From contig LJCW01000197.1 of assembly GCA_001298555.1 (NCBI GenBank), positions 1 to 64,000 of the forward strand: 64,000 bases of DNA, given 5' to 3'. The notes under the pieces are model-generated. The model was given only the letters and a program-made list of their open reading frames with translations, ran no database searches and was not told the DNA's origin. Source of the stretch: Actinobacteria bacterium OV450. Its GTDB lineage: Bacteria > Actinomycetota > Actinomycetes > Streptomycetales > Streptomycetaceae. The position numbers and the translations under genes were made by a program. This document shows positions 35,784 through 45,216 of the stretch, in pieces; within the stretch, counting starts at the first letter, position 1; each line of letters opens with the position of its first letter.

Positions 35784-36803
35784 GTGCTGAGCACCCCGTA
35801 CCGTTCTGAGGCCACTGGGGAAGAGGAGCCGCCCGGCCCGCTTCCGCCTCTTCCCGCCGGCCGCTCCCGCGCACTCGTGTCCACCGGCCGCGGCCGGCTG
35901 ACCGCCGCCGGCGCGGTGTGTGCGGCCCTGACGATGGCCCTGCACACCTGGATCCCGAACGGGGCCGTCAACCTCGGCAGCCTGTTCCAGACCTTCCTGC
36001 CCTGGGCCGGACTGAGCGTCCCCGTCCTCCTCCTGGTGGCGGCGGTACGCCGCTCCCGGCTCGCGGCCGTCGCCGTCCTGGCCCCCGCGGCCGTCTGGGG
36101 CTGCCTTTTCGGCGGCACCCTCGCCGACAAGCGGTCCGAGCGATCCGGCGGCGGGAACTTCACCGTAGTCAGTCACAACGTGGACGAGGAAAATCCCGAT
36201 CCGGCGCGGACCGCGCGAGCGCTCGCCGCATCGGGCGCGGACGTGCTGGCCCTGGAGGAGATGTCCTCGAAGGCCACGCCCGTCTACGAGCGCGAGCTCG
36301 CCGCCGGCTATCCGTACCGCTCCGACACCCTCGGCGTCAGACTGTGGAGCAAGCACCCGCTGAACGGCGTGGAAGCGGTGCCCATCATGCCGTGGACGCG
36401 TGCCGTACGGGCCACCGTCGAGACCCCGGGCGGCCCCGTCGCGGTCTTCGCCGCTCACCTCGCTTCGGTACGCGTGACCCCGGACGCCGGGTTCACCACC
36501 GCCCGCCGCAATGATGCGGCCCGGAATCTGGCGGCGGCCGTGCGGGCGGAGCCGCTGGCACGGGTCGTCGTGATGGGTGACTTCAACGGGACGGCGGAGG
36601 ACTCGGCCCTGCGACCGGTGACCTCCCAGCTGACCTCCGCACAGCGCGAGGCGGGCGCCGGCTTCGGCTTCACCTGGCCCGCTCCGTTTCCCCTGGTCCG
36701 CATCGACCAGATTCTGGTGAAGGGGGTGAGCGTGACCTCCTCGTGGACCCTTCCCGCCACCGGCAGCGACCACCTCCCCGTCGCGGCCTCCCTCCGGCTG
36801 TGA
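35784..36803 (+). CDS. Endonuclease/exonuclease/phosphatase family membrane protein
   Basis: A 339-aa protein. Residues 30-105 hold three hydrophobic segments; the rest is an EEP-fold domain: VSHNVDEEN, VLALEEMSS (metal-binding Glu), FAAHLASVRV, VVMGDFNGT (the conserved DFN), and C-terminal GSDHLPVAASL with the catalytic His. This layout, membrane anchor plus outward EEP domain, is common in actinobacteria; substrate may be a phosphodiester or phospholipid. I chose the GTG at 35784 because GGAAGG lies 8 bases before it; an in-frame GTG at 35736 is the alternative. It precedes an OmpR-type two-component pair by 39 bases. Confidence 0.87.
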   Translation: MLSTPYRSEATGEEEPPGPLPPLPAGRSRALVSTGRGRLTAAGAVCAALTMALHTWIPNGAVNLGSLFQTFLPWAGLSVPVLLLVAAVRRSRLAAVAVLAPAAVWGCLFGGTLADKRSERSGGGNFTVVSHNVDEENPDPARTARALAASGADVLALEEMSSKATPVYERELAAGYPYRSDTLGVRLWSKHPLNGVEAVPIMPWTRAVRATVETPGGPVAVFAAHLASVRVTPDAGFTTARRNDAARNLAAAVRAEPLARVVVMGDFNGTAEDSALRPVTSQLTSAQREAGAGFGFTWPAPFPLVRIDQILVKGVSVTSSWTLPATGSDHLPVAASLRL

Positions 36804-36842
36804 CCGCACCGCAGGCCCCACTGACTAGGATGAACTCCATAA

Positions 36843-37652
<810 letters not shown>

Positions 37653-37668
37653 GGGGCCGTCCGCGCCC

Positions 37669-38970
37669 ATGGGACTCCTCAACCCGCGCGCCCTGCGCTG
37701 GAAGATCGCCGCCCTGACCGCGGCCGCCTGCTGCGCGGTGGCCACCGTGATCGGCGTCCTCGTCCACCAGGCGATGGCCGAACGAAGCGACCACACCGGC
37801 AACGAACGCCTCTCCGCACGCCTCGCAGCCGCGGAGCGCGAGTACACGCGCACGGGCAGCGTGCCGCTCGACGTCGAAGTCCTCACTCCGGAGCGGCTCG
37901 ACGCACCGCTCGCACGGGCGCTGGCCGCCAAGGACCCGGCCGCTCTGTACGCGACCTGGAACGACCGCAAACCCCCCAACTGGTACTGGATGTGGGCGGC
38001 CATGCCTGTCGAGGGCGGCCGGGTACTCGTCGTCCGGACGGACATGAGCTCCGAGGTGCGCGGCCTTCAGCTCCTGGACCGCAGCATCATCAAGGCCGTG
38101 CTCGCCGCTCTCCTGGTCGTCGTACCGCTCGCCGCCCTGGCCACCGAACCGATGAACCGCAGGCTGCGCCGGGGCTCCCGCACGGCCCGGGCCATCGCCG
38201 ACGGCGACCTCGACGCCCGGATCGGACCGGGCGGCCGGGCCCGTGACGAGATCACCGAGATGTCGGCGGCCGTGGACGAGATGGCCGCGGCCCTGCAGCA
38301 CAAACTGGAGGGCGAGCGCCGCTTCACCGCGGACGTCGCGCACGAACTGCGCACCCCGCTGATGGGGCTGTCCACCGCCGCCGGGCTTCTCCCGGAGGGC
38401 GACGAGGTGGCCGACCTGGTCCGGGACCGTGCCCGGGCCCTGAACGGGCTGGTCGAGGACCTCCTGGAGATCTCCCGGCTCGACGCCGGAGCCGAACGGG
38501 CGCGGACCGACGCGGTGCCGCTGGGCGAACTGGTCACCGACATCGTCCGCCGCGCCGGAACGCCGACGGCCGTGGCGATCCGAGCCCCCGGGATCCTGGA
38601 GACCGACCCGCGCCGGGTGGAACGGATCGTGGTCAACCTCGTCACCAACGCCCACAGGCACGGAGCCGAACCCGTCGAAGTCGCCGTGGAGGCCACCGCC
38701 ACGGGCGCGCGGATCCTCGTACGGGACCAGGGGCCTGGCTATCCCGCTGCGCTGCTCACGGAAGGCCCGCAGCGCTTTCGTACGGGAAGCCCCGAGCGCG
38801 GGCGCGGGCACGGACTCGGGCTGACCATCGCGCTCGGGCAGGCGGGCGTCCTCGGTGCCAGGCTGGCCTTCGCGAACGCTCCGGAGGGGGGCGCGGTCGC
38901 CACCCTCGACCTGGACGACGGACGCGGTCCGCATTCCGCGCTTCCTTGCACGCCGGCGCAGAGAGGGTGA
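37669..38970 (+). CDS. Sensor histidine kinase, CseC/EnvZ type
   Basis: A 433-aa sensor kinase. TM1 is near residues 10-33, an extracytoplasmic domain spans about 35-140, TM2 about 143-163, then HAMP (LARAIADGDLDARI-like region). HisKA has ADVAHELRTPLMGL near residue 225 with the phospho-His, and the ATPase domain has NLVTNAHRHG, VRDQGPGYP and GHGLGLTIALGQ. The ATG at 37669 lies 16 bases after the regulator stop; GAGGGG is about 11 bases upstream. It forms a standard pair with the preceding response regulator. Confidence 0.91.
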   Translation: MGLLNPRALRWKIAALTAAACCAVATVIGVLVHQAMAERSDHTGNERLSARLAAAEREYTRTGSVPLDVEVLTPERLDAPLARALAAKDPAALYATWNDRKPPNWYWMWAAMPVEGGRVLVVRTDMSSEVRGLQLLDRSIIKAVLAALLVVVPLAALATEPMNRRLRRGSRTARAIADGDLDARIGPGGRARDEITEMSAAVDEMAAALQHKLEGERRFTADVAHELRTPLMGLSTAAGLLPEGDEVADLVRDRARALNGLVEDLLEISRLDAGAERARTDAVPLGELVTDIVRRAGTPTAVAIRAPGILETDPRRVERIVVNLVTNAHRHGAEPVEVAVEATATGARILVRDQGPGYPAALLTEGPQRFRTGSPERGRGHGLGLTIALGQAGVLGARLAFANAPEGGAVATLDLDDGRGPHSALPCTPAQRG

Positions 38971-39397
38971 GGCGCCGACTCCGTAGCGGCAGGCCGGTAC
39001 GGGGCTTCCCCATCACGCATCCGGGTATGTGTGCGCACTTAGATGTGAGTGCGAAGAATCCTGCAGAACGGTTGTTACCTGCCCAACTGGTCTGGTTGGG
39101 TGACTCGGACAGGGGGTGCGCCAAGTGGTGCGCCGGAGTGCGTCGTTCCGGTATGCGGCTGGCGGCGCGGGTGGGTGTAACGGTCAGCGAATGTCAGGGT
39201 CACGTCTCGCCGGTATCCGTGGGGTGTGCAGGCGAGCGTGACGGAAATGTCCGGCTCTGGTAACCGGCTCCGGTAGGGGCTGCAGCCGGTGGCCTTCCGG
39301 ATCGAGAGTGGGGCCCTCGGCTCATCCGGGCCGCGAATCCGCACCGCTTCCCCAGTCTGTTTCGGCTGGTGGGTGCTGTTCTTGAGGGAGCGTCACC
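38971..39397. other. Intergenic region without a supported gene
   Basis: I see no gene. There is a short inverted repeat CCCAAC/GTTGGG near 39082-39100 and a repeated GTGCGCC at 39116-39134. The region must contain the promoter of the lamin-tail gene but no clear hexamers are visible. Confidence 0.45.
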
Positions 39398-39862
39398 ATG
39401 GCTTCTGTTCCTTCCGTCCGTCGTATCGCCGCCACCGTCCTGGCAGCCGGGGCCGTCGTCGGCGCGGCGGCGCTGCCCGCCACCGCGCAGGACCACGGCC
39501 AGCGCCAGCACCCGCGGGTGGAGATCAGCCGGGTCCAGGCCGACAGCCCCGGCCGCGACGACCACTCGAACCGCTCCCTGAACAACGAGTGGGTGGAGAT
39601 CACCAACACCACCCGCGACGCGATCAACCTGCGCGGCTGGACCCTGCGCGACGCGGACGGCAACCGCTACCGCTTCGACAACGTCCGCCTGGCCGGCCGT
39701 GCCACGATCCGCATCCACACCGGCGCCGGCCGCAACACCCGCACCGACCTGTTCCAGAACAGCCGCGAGTACATCTGGGGCAACAACGGCGACACGGCCA
39801 CGCTGCGCGATGACCGCGGCCGCACGGTTGACACCGAGTCCTGGGGCCGGCGCCACCACTGA
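39398..39862 (+). CDS. Secreted lamin-tail-domain protein
   Basis: A 154-aa exported protein. The signal peptide runs to about residue 30 (VRRIAATVLAAGAVVGAAA, cleavage near ATAQ). The mature part is a single LTD domain: VEISRVQADSPG, LNNEWVEITNTT, INLRGWTLRDADGNRYRF, ATIRIHTGAG, YIWGNNGDTATLRDDRG. Bacterial LTD domains occur in secreted nucleases and surface proteins; here it stands alone. GAGGGAG lies about 8 bases before the ATG. A perfect 15-bp hairpin follows 14 bases after the stop. Confidence 0.9.
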   Translation: MASVPSVRRIAATVLAAGAVVGAAALPATAQDHGQRQHPRVEISRVQADSPGRDDHSNRSLNNEWVEITNTTRDAINLRGWTLRDADGNRYRFDNVRLAGRATIRIHTGAGRNTRTDLFQNSREYIWGNNGDTATLRDDRGRTVDTESWGRRHH

Positions 39863-39876
39863 CCCTGCGGGGTGTG

Positions 39877-39915
39877 GTGCTGAGGGCCGCCTGGACGGCG
39901 GGCGGCCCTCAGCAC
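39877..39915. terminator. Perfect 15-bp stem-loop terminator
   Basis: GTGCTGAGGGCCGCC and its exact reverse complement flank the 9-base loop TGGACGGCG. It starts 14 bases after the lamin-tail gene stop. The loop and part of the stem recur near 54.45 kb. Confidence 0.85.
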
Positions 39916-39961
39916 CCGGTCCGCACGGCCGTGCGCGGCACCGGCGCCCTGCAGGCGAGTA

Positions 39962-39994
39962 CGGGCCGTCACCCCTTGACCGGGTGGCGGCCCG
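39962..39994. terminator. Second stem-loop between convergent genes
   Basis: CGGGCCGTCACCC pairs with GGGTGGCGGCCCG (one T-G pair) around a short loop. It lies 15 bases beyond the stop of the minus-strand GH64 gene (40009) and probably terminates that operon. Confidence 0.7.
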
Positions 39995-40008
39995 CACGAC
40001 GGTGTTGG

Positions 40009-41697
40009 CTAGGCGAAGGAGAACCAGTTGACGTTGACGAAGTCGGAGGACTGGCCGCTGTCGAAGGTCAGATAGACGTCGTGGGTTCCGGTGGTGCGGC
40101 GGATGTCGGCGGGGACGGTGCGCCAGGCCTGCCAGCCGCCGGTGTTGGCCACGGCGAAGCCGCCGACCGGGGCGGCTGTGGGGCTGTCGAGGCGGACCTG
40201 GACCAGGCCGCTGACTCCGCCGGCGGCCCCCGAAGCGACGCGGGCGTCGAAGCGGGTGGCGCCGGTGGAGCCGAAGGCCACGGCCGAGAACTTGAGCCAG
40301 TCGCCGTTGGACAGATGGCCGACGGCGGATCCGCCGCCGCCGTCGGAGCAGGCCTCGACCTGTGCTCCGGACTGGGCATTGAAGGACTCGGCTTGGATGG
40401 TGGTGAAGGCGCTCGACCCGCCGCCCGGGGCGGTGGCGGTCGGCGTCGGGGCCGGTGCGCCGCCGCCGGACAGACCGCCGACCGTGATGGTCCAGCGGCC
40501 GGGGGTGCCGGACTGCACCTTGCCCTCGAAGTCGACTCCGGCCGGGTGCACGTCGTCGTACGGGAAGGCGTACCCGAGATGGTCGGGGGTGGTGTTGTGC
40601 AGGATGCGGGCGTAGTGGTTGGTGCGCGGCCGGGTGTAGAAGGCGGCGGGGTCCTCGGAGGTCGGCTGGTGGGGGTTGTCCAGCAGGGTGGTGCGGTTGA
40701 AGGCGGCGGCGAGCCGTGCGCTGAGATTGCCCATCAGGTCGTTGCCCGTGGTGAAGGGCGCGTCGCTGCAGGAGAAGATCGAAAGGGTGGACGGCTTGGC
40801 GAAGCTGCCGACTCCGGGGAAGGTGAGGACATCGCCGTTCACCCGGCCGGTAACGGTTCCCCAGGTGAACTGGGTGTCGATGCGCAGGTCGGTGGAGCGG
40901 TACTTGTTCCACACCTCGTCCACGTAGCCGTCGAAGTAGCCGTGGAACAAGGCGTTGTTGCCGCGGATCGCCAGGTTGGGGCTGAGTACGCGCAAGTCGC
41001 GGCCGCCGGCGGTGACGATCAGCCGGCTCCAGTCGCTGCCGTCGGCGGCGGACTGGGCCCGCAGAGCGGCGGTGATCCGGGACAGTCCGTCGGCGGGCAG
41101 CCCGCGCACCGTCTGGGTGCCTTGGCCGGTCTCCAGTTGGAAGGCGATGGGCAGCGAGACCATGTCGACGAACGTGATGTTGGCGTACAACTGGTCGCTG
41201 TTGAAGGTGAATTCGCAGAAGTCGTGAGCGACGTTCGCGTTGGGGTCGGCGGGGTTGCTCACCGACGGCAGGGCCAGACCGCCGCCGCGGTTCACCAGGA
41301 AGGTGAGCTTCGTGCCGACGGAGAAGTAGATGCGGCCGCTGTCCAGGCGCGGCAGCGTCACCCTCCGCGCTCCGGCGCCGGACGCGTTGAGCGGGATGGC
41401 ACAGTCGACCCCGAGCGGAGTCTGATCGTTGGCCGGAGCCGGCGGGTGGTACAGGCTGAGGCCGTTGGACTGGATGAAGGCCCAGGCGCCACCGGCCGCG
41501 GGGTCGCGGCCGAGCACGTAGGCGTACACCGTGTTGTTGCCGGTGGTGTTCACCAGGTCCAGGGGGAGCGTGGCGGTGGTGGACGCGTTGGCGCCCATCT
41601 CGAGCCAGGCTGCCGCGGCGGGCACGGCCAGGGCCAGGCCCGCTGTCACGGCGAGGAGTTTCCTACGGGGCATGGTGCGTTGGTGGCGAGCCGTCAC
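40009..41697 (-). CDS. Secreted GH64 beta-1,3-glucanase with CBM6
   Basis: A 562-aa exported enzyme. After the signal peptide (RRKLLAVTAGLALAVPAAAA), the GH64 domain runs to about residue 400: LPLDLVNTTGNNTVYAYVLG, HDFCEFTFNSDQLYANI, VDMVSLPIAF (the acidic residues of this segment, about 158-175, correspond to the catalytic pair of the family), HGYFDGYVDEVW and FSCSDAPF. GH64 enzymes release laminaripentaose from beta-1,3-glucan. A Gly/Pro/Thr linker (about 410-430) joins a CBM6 domain (FTTIQAESFNAQSG to the end). GTG start; a nearer ATG (41673) lacks SD. It follows the GH16 gene by 87 bases in the same direction, so both should act together on fungal or plant beta-1,3-glucans. Confidence 0.92.
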   Translation of the reverse strand: MTARHQRTMPRRKLLAVTAGLALAVPAAAAWLEMGANASTTATLPLDLVNTTGNNTVYAYVLGRDPAAGGAWAFIQSNGLSLYHPPAPANDQTPLGVDCAIPLNASGAGARRVTLPRLDSGRIYFSVGTKLTFLVNRGGGLALPSVSNPADPNANVAHDFCEFTFNSDQLYANITFVDMVSLPIAFQLETGQGTQTVRGLPADGLSRITAALRAQSAADGSDWSRLIVTAGGRDLRVLSPNLAIRGNNALFHGYFDGYVDEVWNKYRSTDLRIDTQFTWGTVTGRVNGDVLTFPGVGSFAKPSTLSIFSCSDAPFTTGNDLMGNLSARLAAAFNRTTLLDNPHQPTSEDPAAFYTRPRTNHYARILHNTTPDHLGYAFPYDDVHPAGVDFEGKVQSGTPGRWTITVGGLSGGGAPAPTPTATAPGGGSSAFTTIQAESFNAQSGAQVEACSDGGGGSAVGHLSNGDWLKFSAVAFGSTGATRFDARVASGAAGGVSGLVQVRLDSPTAAPVGGFAVANTGGWQAWRTVPADIRRTTGTHDVYLTFDSGQSSDFVNVNWFSFA

Positions 41698-41784
41698 GGT
41701 GGGGGTCCGTTCTTCATGGGGTCGGGCGGGGGAGCGGTCGGACGCAGGGACGGGGGGAGAAGGGAGGGCGGCGGGGCCGGTGGG

Positions 41785-43044
41785 TCAGCCGGCCGTCCAC
41801 TTCTGGTTGGCGGCGCCGGTGCAGGTCCAGGTCTGCAACCGGGTGCCGTCGGCGGAGGAGTTGCCCTTGGCGTCCAGGCACTTGCCCGCACCGGTGTTGG
41901 TGAGGTCGCGGGCGGCGGTGTACGTCCACTTCTGGGCGTTGGTGCCGTTGCAGGTGTAGAGCTGGACGACGGCCCCGTCGGCGGTGGAGCCGCCCGCGAC
42001 GTCCAGGCACTTGCCGAGCGCGCGGACGGTGCCGTCGCCCCCGATGGTCCACTGCTGGGCCGCGCTGCCGGTGCAGTCGTGCAGCTGGATGGGGGTGCGG
42101 TCGGCGTCGGAGCCGCCGGCGACGTCGACGCACATGCCGCCGATGCCACGGATGGGGCGTGCGGCGGGGAGGCCGGCGGAGGAGGCGCGGACATAGTCGA
42201 CGGTCATCGTCTGCGGGAAGGACGTGGAGGCGTCCGGGCTGCCGGGCCAGTCCCCACCGACCGCCAGGTTGAGGATGACGAAGAACGGGTGGTCGAAGAC
42301 CCACTTGTTGCCGCCGGTGTCGGCCGGCGTGAGGGTCTTGTACGTGGTGCCGTCCACCGACCAGACGATGGAGTTCGGGCTCCAGTCGACGGCGAACACG
42401 TGGAAGTCGTCGGCGAAGGCGCGGCCGCCGGGCAGGTTGTACGGGGCGCCGAGGCCGCCCGCTCCGGAGTAGCCGGGGCCGTGCACCGTACCGTGTACGG
42501 TGTTGGGTTCGCGGCCGATGTTCTCCATGATGTCGATCTCGCCGCTGCCCGGCCAGCCCACGGTGCCGAGGTCGTTGCCGAGCATCCAGAAGGCGGGCCA
42601 GGTGCCCTGGCCGCGCGGGACTTTGATGCGGGCCTCGAAGCGGCCGTACGCCTGGGTGAAGGTTTTGGCGGTGTTCAGCCGGGCCGACGTGTACTGGCAC
42701 TGCCCGTACCAGCAGCCGAGGCCGGCGTCGGTGTTCTTCCGCGCGGTGATGACGAGGTTGCCCTGCCCGTCGAGCGCGGCGTTCGAGGTGCTGTTGGTGT
42801 AGTACTGCAGCTCGTGGTTGCCGAAGCCCGAACCGCCGGTCTCCAGCGTCCACTTGGCGGCGTCAGGAGCGCGGCCGGCCGCGCCGTCGAACTCGTCGGA
42901 CCAGGTCTGCGCGACAACTGCGGCACCGGCGGGCGGGGCGACCGAACGGGTGAAGGACATGAGCACCGCCGCGACCAGGGCGGTGGTCACGAGGAGCACC
43001 ACTCCGCCGAGAGAGCGGCGACGTGCGCGATGGGCAGCAGCCAT
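41785..43044 (-). CDS. Secreted GH16 glucanase with ricin-type CBM13
   Basis: A 419-aa exported enzyme. The signal sequence has RRRSLGGVV then a long hydrophobic core. The GH16 domain (about 45-285) carries the catalytic motif EIDIME near 169-174 and WPAFWMLGND; it matches bacterial endo-beta-1,3-glucanases. The C-terminal 125 residues are a beta-trefoil lectin domain with three QxW repeats (AQQWTIGG, AQKWTYTA, NQKWTAG) and repeated KCLDVAGG-type blocks. The ATG at 43044 has AAGGAA 9 bases upstream. It is the first gene of a two-gene operon with GH64. A palindrome of the LacI-family type lies about 80 bases upstream. Confidence 0.93.
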   Translation of the reverse strand: MAAAHRARRRSLGGVVLLVTTALVAAVLMSFTRSVAPPAGAAVVAQTWSDEFDGAAGRAPDAAKWTLETGGSGFGNHELQYYTNSTSNAALDGQGNLVITARKNTDAGLGCWYGQCQYTSARLNTAKTFTQAYGRFEARIKVPRGQGTWPAFWMLGNDLGTVGWPGSGEIDIMENIGREPNTVHGTVHGPGYSGAGGLGAPYNLPGGRAFADDFHVFAVDWSPNSIVWSVDGTTYKTLTPADTGGNKWVFDHPFFVILNLAVGGDWPGSPDASTSFPQTMTVDYVRASSAGLPAARPIRGIGGMCVDVAGGSDADRTPIQLHDCTGSAAQQWTIGGDGTVRALGKCLDVAGGSTADGAVVQLYTCNGTNAQKWTYTAARDLTNTGAGKCLDAKGNSSADGTRLQTWTCTGAANQKWTAG

Positions 43045-43120
43045 GGGCGTGGTTCCTTGTCTGGGTGGGGGAGGAGGAGGGGTGCCAGGCCGGGCAAGGC
43101 GTGAAGAAGGACAGGAGGGG

Positions 43121-43138
43121 TTCGAGAGCGCTCTCAAA
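43121..43138. promoter_or_regulatory. LacI-type palindromic operator upstream of the glucanase operon
   Basis: GAGAGCGCTCTC is a perfect palindrome (43124-43135) extending to 18 bases with one mismatch. The central GAGCGCTC agrees with sites of Streptomyces sugar-responsive LacI regulators such as CebR (TGGGAGCGCTCCCA). It lies about 80 bases upstream of the GH16 start. A second short palindrome, GGTGAC-GCAAT-GTCACC, follows directly. The rest of 43156-43600 has no gene. Confidence 0.75.
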
Positions 43139-43600
43139 GGTGACGCAATGTCACCCGAGACAGCGAGTATTACGGAGGGGTAACCGTCATGGCAACGTCA
43201 GACGTCACCCCTCGCACGCCCCTGAGCTGCGGTTTTCCCTCGTAGCCTTCGGCTTAACGGTCTCTTAAGGCTGCCTTGATGCAGAGAGGTGTGAATCGGA
43301 GCCTCACGTGAACCTCGGCCGGACGGCCGCCGCAGGTACTCCGCGCGGGCGTCCGGACCAGTCCGGCAAAGAGGCCGCCGGATCAGGCCGGTAGGGGGCC
43401 TCGCCGTCAACGCGCTCTCGATCAGCGGCTTCCCGCAAGGCTGTGCGGCCCACCTGCGGAATGTCATACATGGACGCTACGCGGGCTTACCCCTTACTGC
43501 CCTTTACGGGTGAGAGTTCTCCCCATTCCGGCGACCCAGCGTACGACTGTAGATACTCTCTGTCATCGCAGAAGAAGAGCGCTCACGAAAGGCAGCTTGC

Positions 43601-44065
43601 ATGAGGAACGTCTCCCGGATGTGCGTACTTGCCGCGGTGAACCTGATGACCGCACTCGCGGCAGTGACAGGACAGGCCACGGCCGCCCCCGTCGAGGCCG
43701 CTCACAGCGTCGTCCGGGTACTCGACCAGTGCCGGAGTGACGGCACTTCCTTCAGCGACAGGCTCATCCCCGGCCACTGTCTCCGGAACGGCGGCTACCG
43801 CCTGGAGATGCAGTATGACGGCAACCTGGTGCTCTACTCCGACTCCCGCGCCTGCTGGGCGAGCGGCACTGACGGGACCAACGAGGTCTACGCGAAGTTC
43901 TCCGGGGACTGGAAGCCCGACTCCCCCTACATGACGCTGGAATCGCCCGTCGGGGAACTGCGGAAGTACCGCGGGAAGTACACCGGGCTCCACAAGACCG
44001 GAAACGTCAGCCTCAACAACAAGGGCGAGGTCTGGATCGCCTACGGGAAGATGGCGGGCTGCTGA
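43601..44065 (+). CDS. Secreted bulb-type (mannose-binding) lectin protein
   Basis: A 154-aa exported protein. The signal peptide ends near residue 29 (AAVTGQATAAP). The mature part is a B_lectin domain with the mannose-binding signature QxDxNxVxY visible as MQYDGNLVLY. Cys pairs (DQCRSDG/GHCLRNG and RACWAS/MAGC) may form disulfides. Similar actinobacterial proteins are bacteriocin-like lectins or surface glycan binders. GAAAGG lies 8 bases before the ATG. Two further small genes follow at 37 and 8 bases spacing, so it may head an operon. Confidence 0.88.
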   Translation: MRNVSRMCVLAAVNLMTALAAVTGQATAAPVEAAHSVVRVLDQCRSDGTSFSDRLIPGHCLRNGGYRLEMQYDGNLVLYSDSRACWASGTDGTNEVYAKFSGDWKPDSPYMTLESPVGELRKYRGKYTGLHKTGNVSLNNKGEVWIAYGKMAGC

Positions 44066-44102
44066 TCCGATGAGCACCCATTCCAACGGAGGCTGGAGTT
44101 CC

Positions 44103-44420
44103 GTGCGGAAGCTCGCGATCCGCTGCGTGCTGGCCGCTCTCATGGCGGGCGGCGTGCTGACGGGTTCCCCCCTGGACGCGGAGGCGGCCAGCGGCCCCGC
44201 ACACCTCGCCACCGAGCGCCATCTCGATGACGCCTGCGCGGCGAACGAGAGCCTGGGTGAGATCGCCACCAACTTCATCTCCCGCTGTCGGCGTGGTTCC
44301 ATCCGGCAGGTGTTCCCCGGGCAGCACTACGGCGACACGCTCGGCTATCTCAAGGGCTGCCGGGAGAGCTCGTGCAACACCGCATGGAAGCTCCTGAACG
44401 ACAACCGCTTCAAGAAATAG
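44103..44420 (+). CDS. Small secreted protein with polymorphic-toxin-like C-terminus
   Basis: A 105-aa exported protein. The signal peptide (RKLAIRCVLAALMAGGVL, cleavage near AEAAS) is followed by about 75 basic residues with four Cys. Its C-terminal part, CRRGSIRQVFPGQHYGDT then AWKLLNDNRFKK, resembles C-terminal toxin domains of polymorphic toxins as I remember them; I cannot name the family. I chose the GTG at 44103 (GGAG 5-6 bases upstream); an ATG at 44070 without SD would add 11 residues. It sits between a secreted lectin and a cytosolic DUF4288 protein only 8 bases downstream, the order expected of toxin and immunity genes. The toxin role is inference. Confidence 0.7.
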   Translation: MRKLAIRCVLAALMAGGVLTGSPLDAEAASGPAHLATERHLDDACAANESLGEIATNFISRCRRGSIRQVFPGQHYGDTLGYLKGCRESSCNTAWKLLNDNRFKK

Positions 44421-44428
44421 CCGGGACC

Positions 44429-44755
44429 ATGACCACTTACATCGCTGTCCTGCTGTGTGAGACCTCGGCCGACACCAGCGATCACGCTCCGCTCTATCAG
44501 GAAAGCTTCGTCCTGCTGACCGCCGCCGACGAGGCCCGGGCCCGCGAGAAGGCCGAGGTGCACGGCAGGAGCCTGGAGACGAGCTACGAGAACGAAGCCG
44601 GCGAGCTGATCACCTGGCGGCTGCGGCATGTCGTCGACGTCGGTGAGGTGCTCGACGAGCGCCTCACCGACGGCTCGGAGCTGTACGCCCGGCACTTCAG
44701 GAACTACGCCGCCTACCGCTCCTTCGAGCCGCTCCTCTCGGGGGAGCAGACCTGA
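44429..44755 (+). CDS. DUF4288 family protein, possible immunity protein
   Basis: A 108-aa cytosolic protein. It matches DUF4288 in layout: YIAVLLCETSAD, YQESFVLLTAADEARAREKA, SYENEAGELITWRLRHVVDV and ELYARHF near the end. The family has no established function. The gene begins 8 bases after the stop of the small secreted protein gene, with CCGGGA as a weak SD, so translation is likely coupled. Acidic composition contrasts with the basic secreted protein, as for immunity-toxin pairs. After it, the sequence to 44907 has no gene. Confidence 0.78.
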   Translation: MTTYIAVLLCETSADTSDHAPLYQESFVLLTAADEARAREKAEVHGRSLETSYENEAGELITWRLRHVVDVGEVLDERLTDGSELYARHFRNYAAYRSFEPLLSGEQT

Positions 44756-44907
44756 CGCACCCGCAGGGCCGGGCGCCGTACGCGGAGACCGTCTCCCTGG
44801 CCGGTGAACGGCAACGGCAACCGCGCACGCCGCCATGGCCCGGCGACTGCCTGTCCGGCCGGGGAGCAGCCCCGGGATAAAGCGGTTGCATACGTGCAGG
44901 TCAGCCC

Positions 44908-45084
44908 GAGCTCCTGGAACCGATAGGCGACGTCCTCGCACTGGCCGAGGACTGCCCGGTGACCTGTGCCGTCGACCTCAACGCCGGCGGGGGCGCTCTG
45001 CTGATCGCGCTCCTGACCAGCCACGGCCAGCGGCTCCGCCAATACACCGTTCAACCACCCCCACGAGAACCAGTGGCTGCGTGA
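44908..45084 (+). pseudogene. IS110-family transposase, N-terminal fragment
   Basis: One frame reads ELLEPIGDVLALAEDCP, CAVDLNAGGGALLIALL, TSHGQRLRQYT and then a stop. This matches the N-terminal DEDD region of IS110-type transposases (normally ..DLNGGGAALLIALL..GQRLLYIPGRTV). The match ends where GRTV should follow, so the element is truncated. No start codon or terminal repeats are visible. A C-terminal fragment of the same family lies at 54.1 kb on the other strand. 45085-45216 has no gene. Confidence 0.7.
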
Positions 45085-45216
45085 GCACCAACGTCAGCGC
45101 GGGACTTCCGGAGGTTCATACGATGGCCGATTCGCTGCCTCTCAGGTCGGTCTGACGCCTAGCCTGAGCCGAGGCTCTCATGGGCTGCGGCGATCTGAAT
45201 CAGGGAGGGCCACGGA

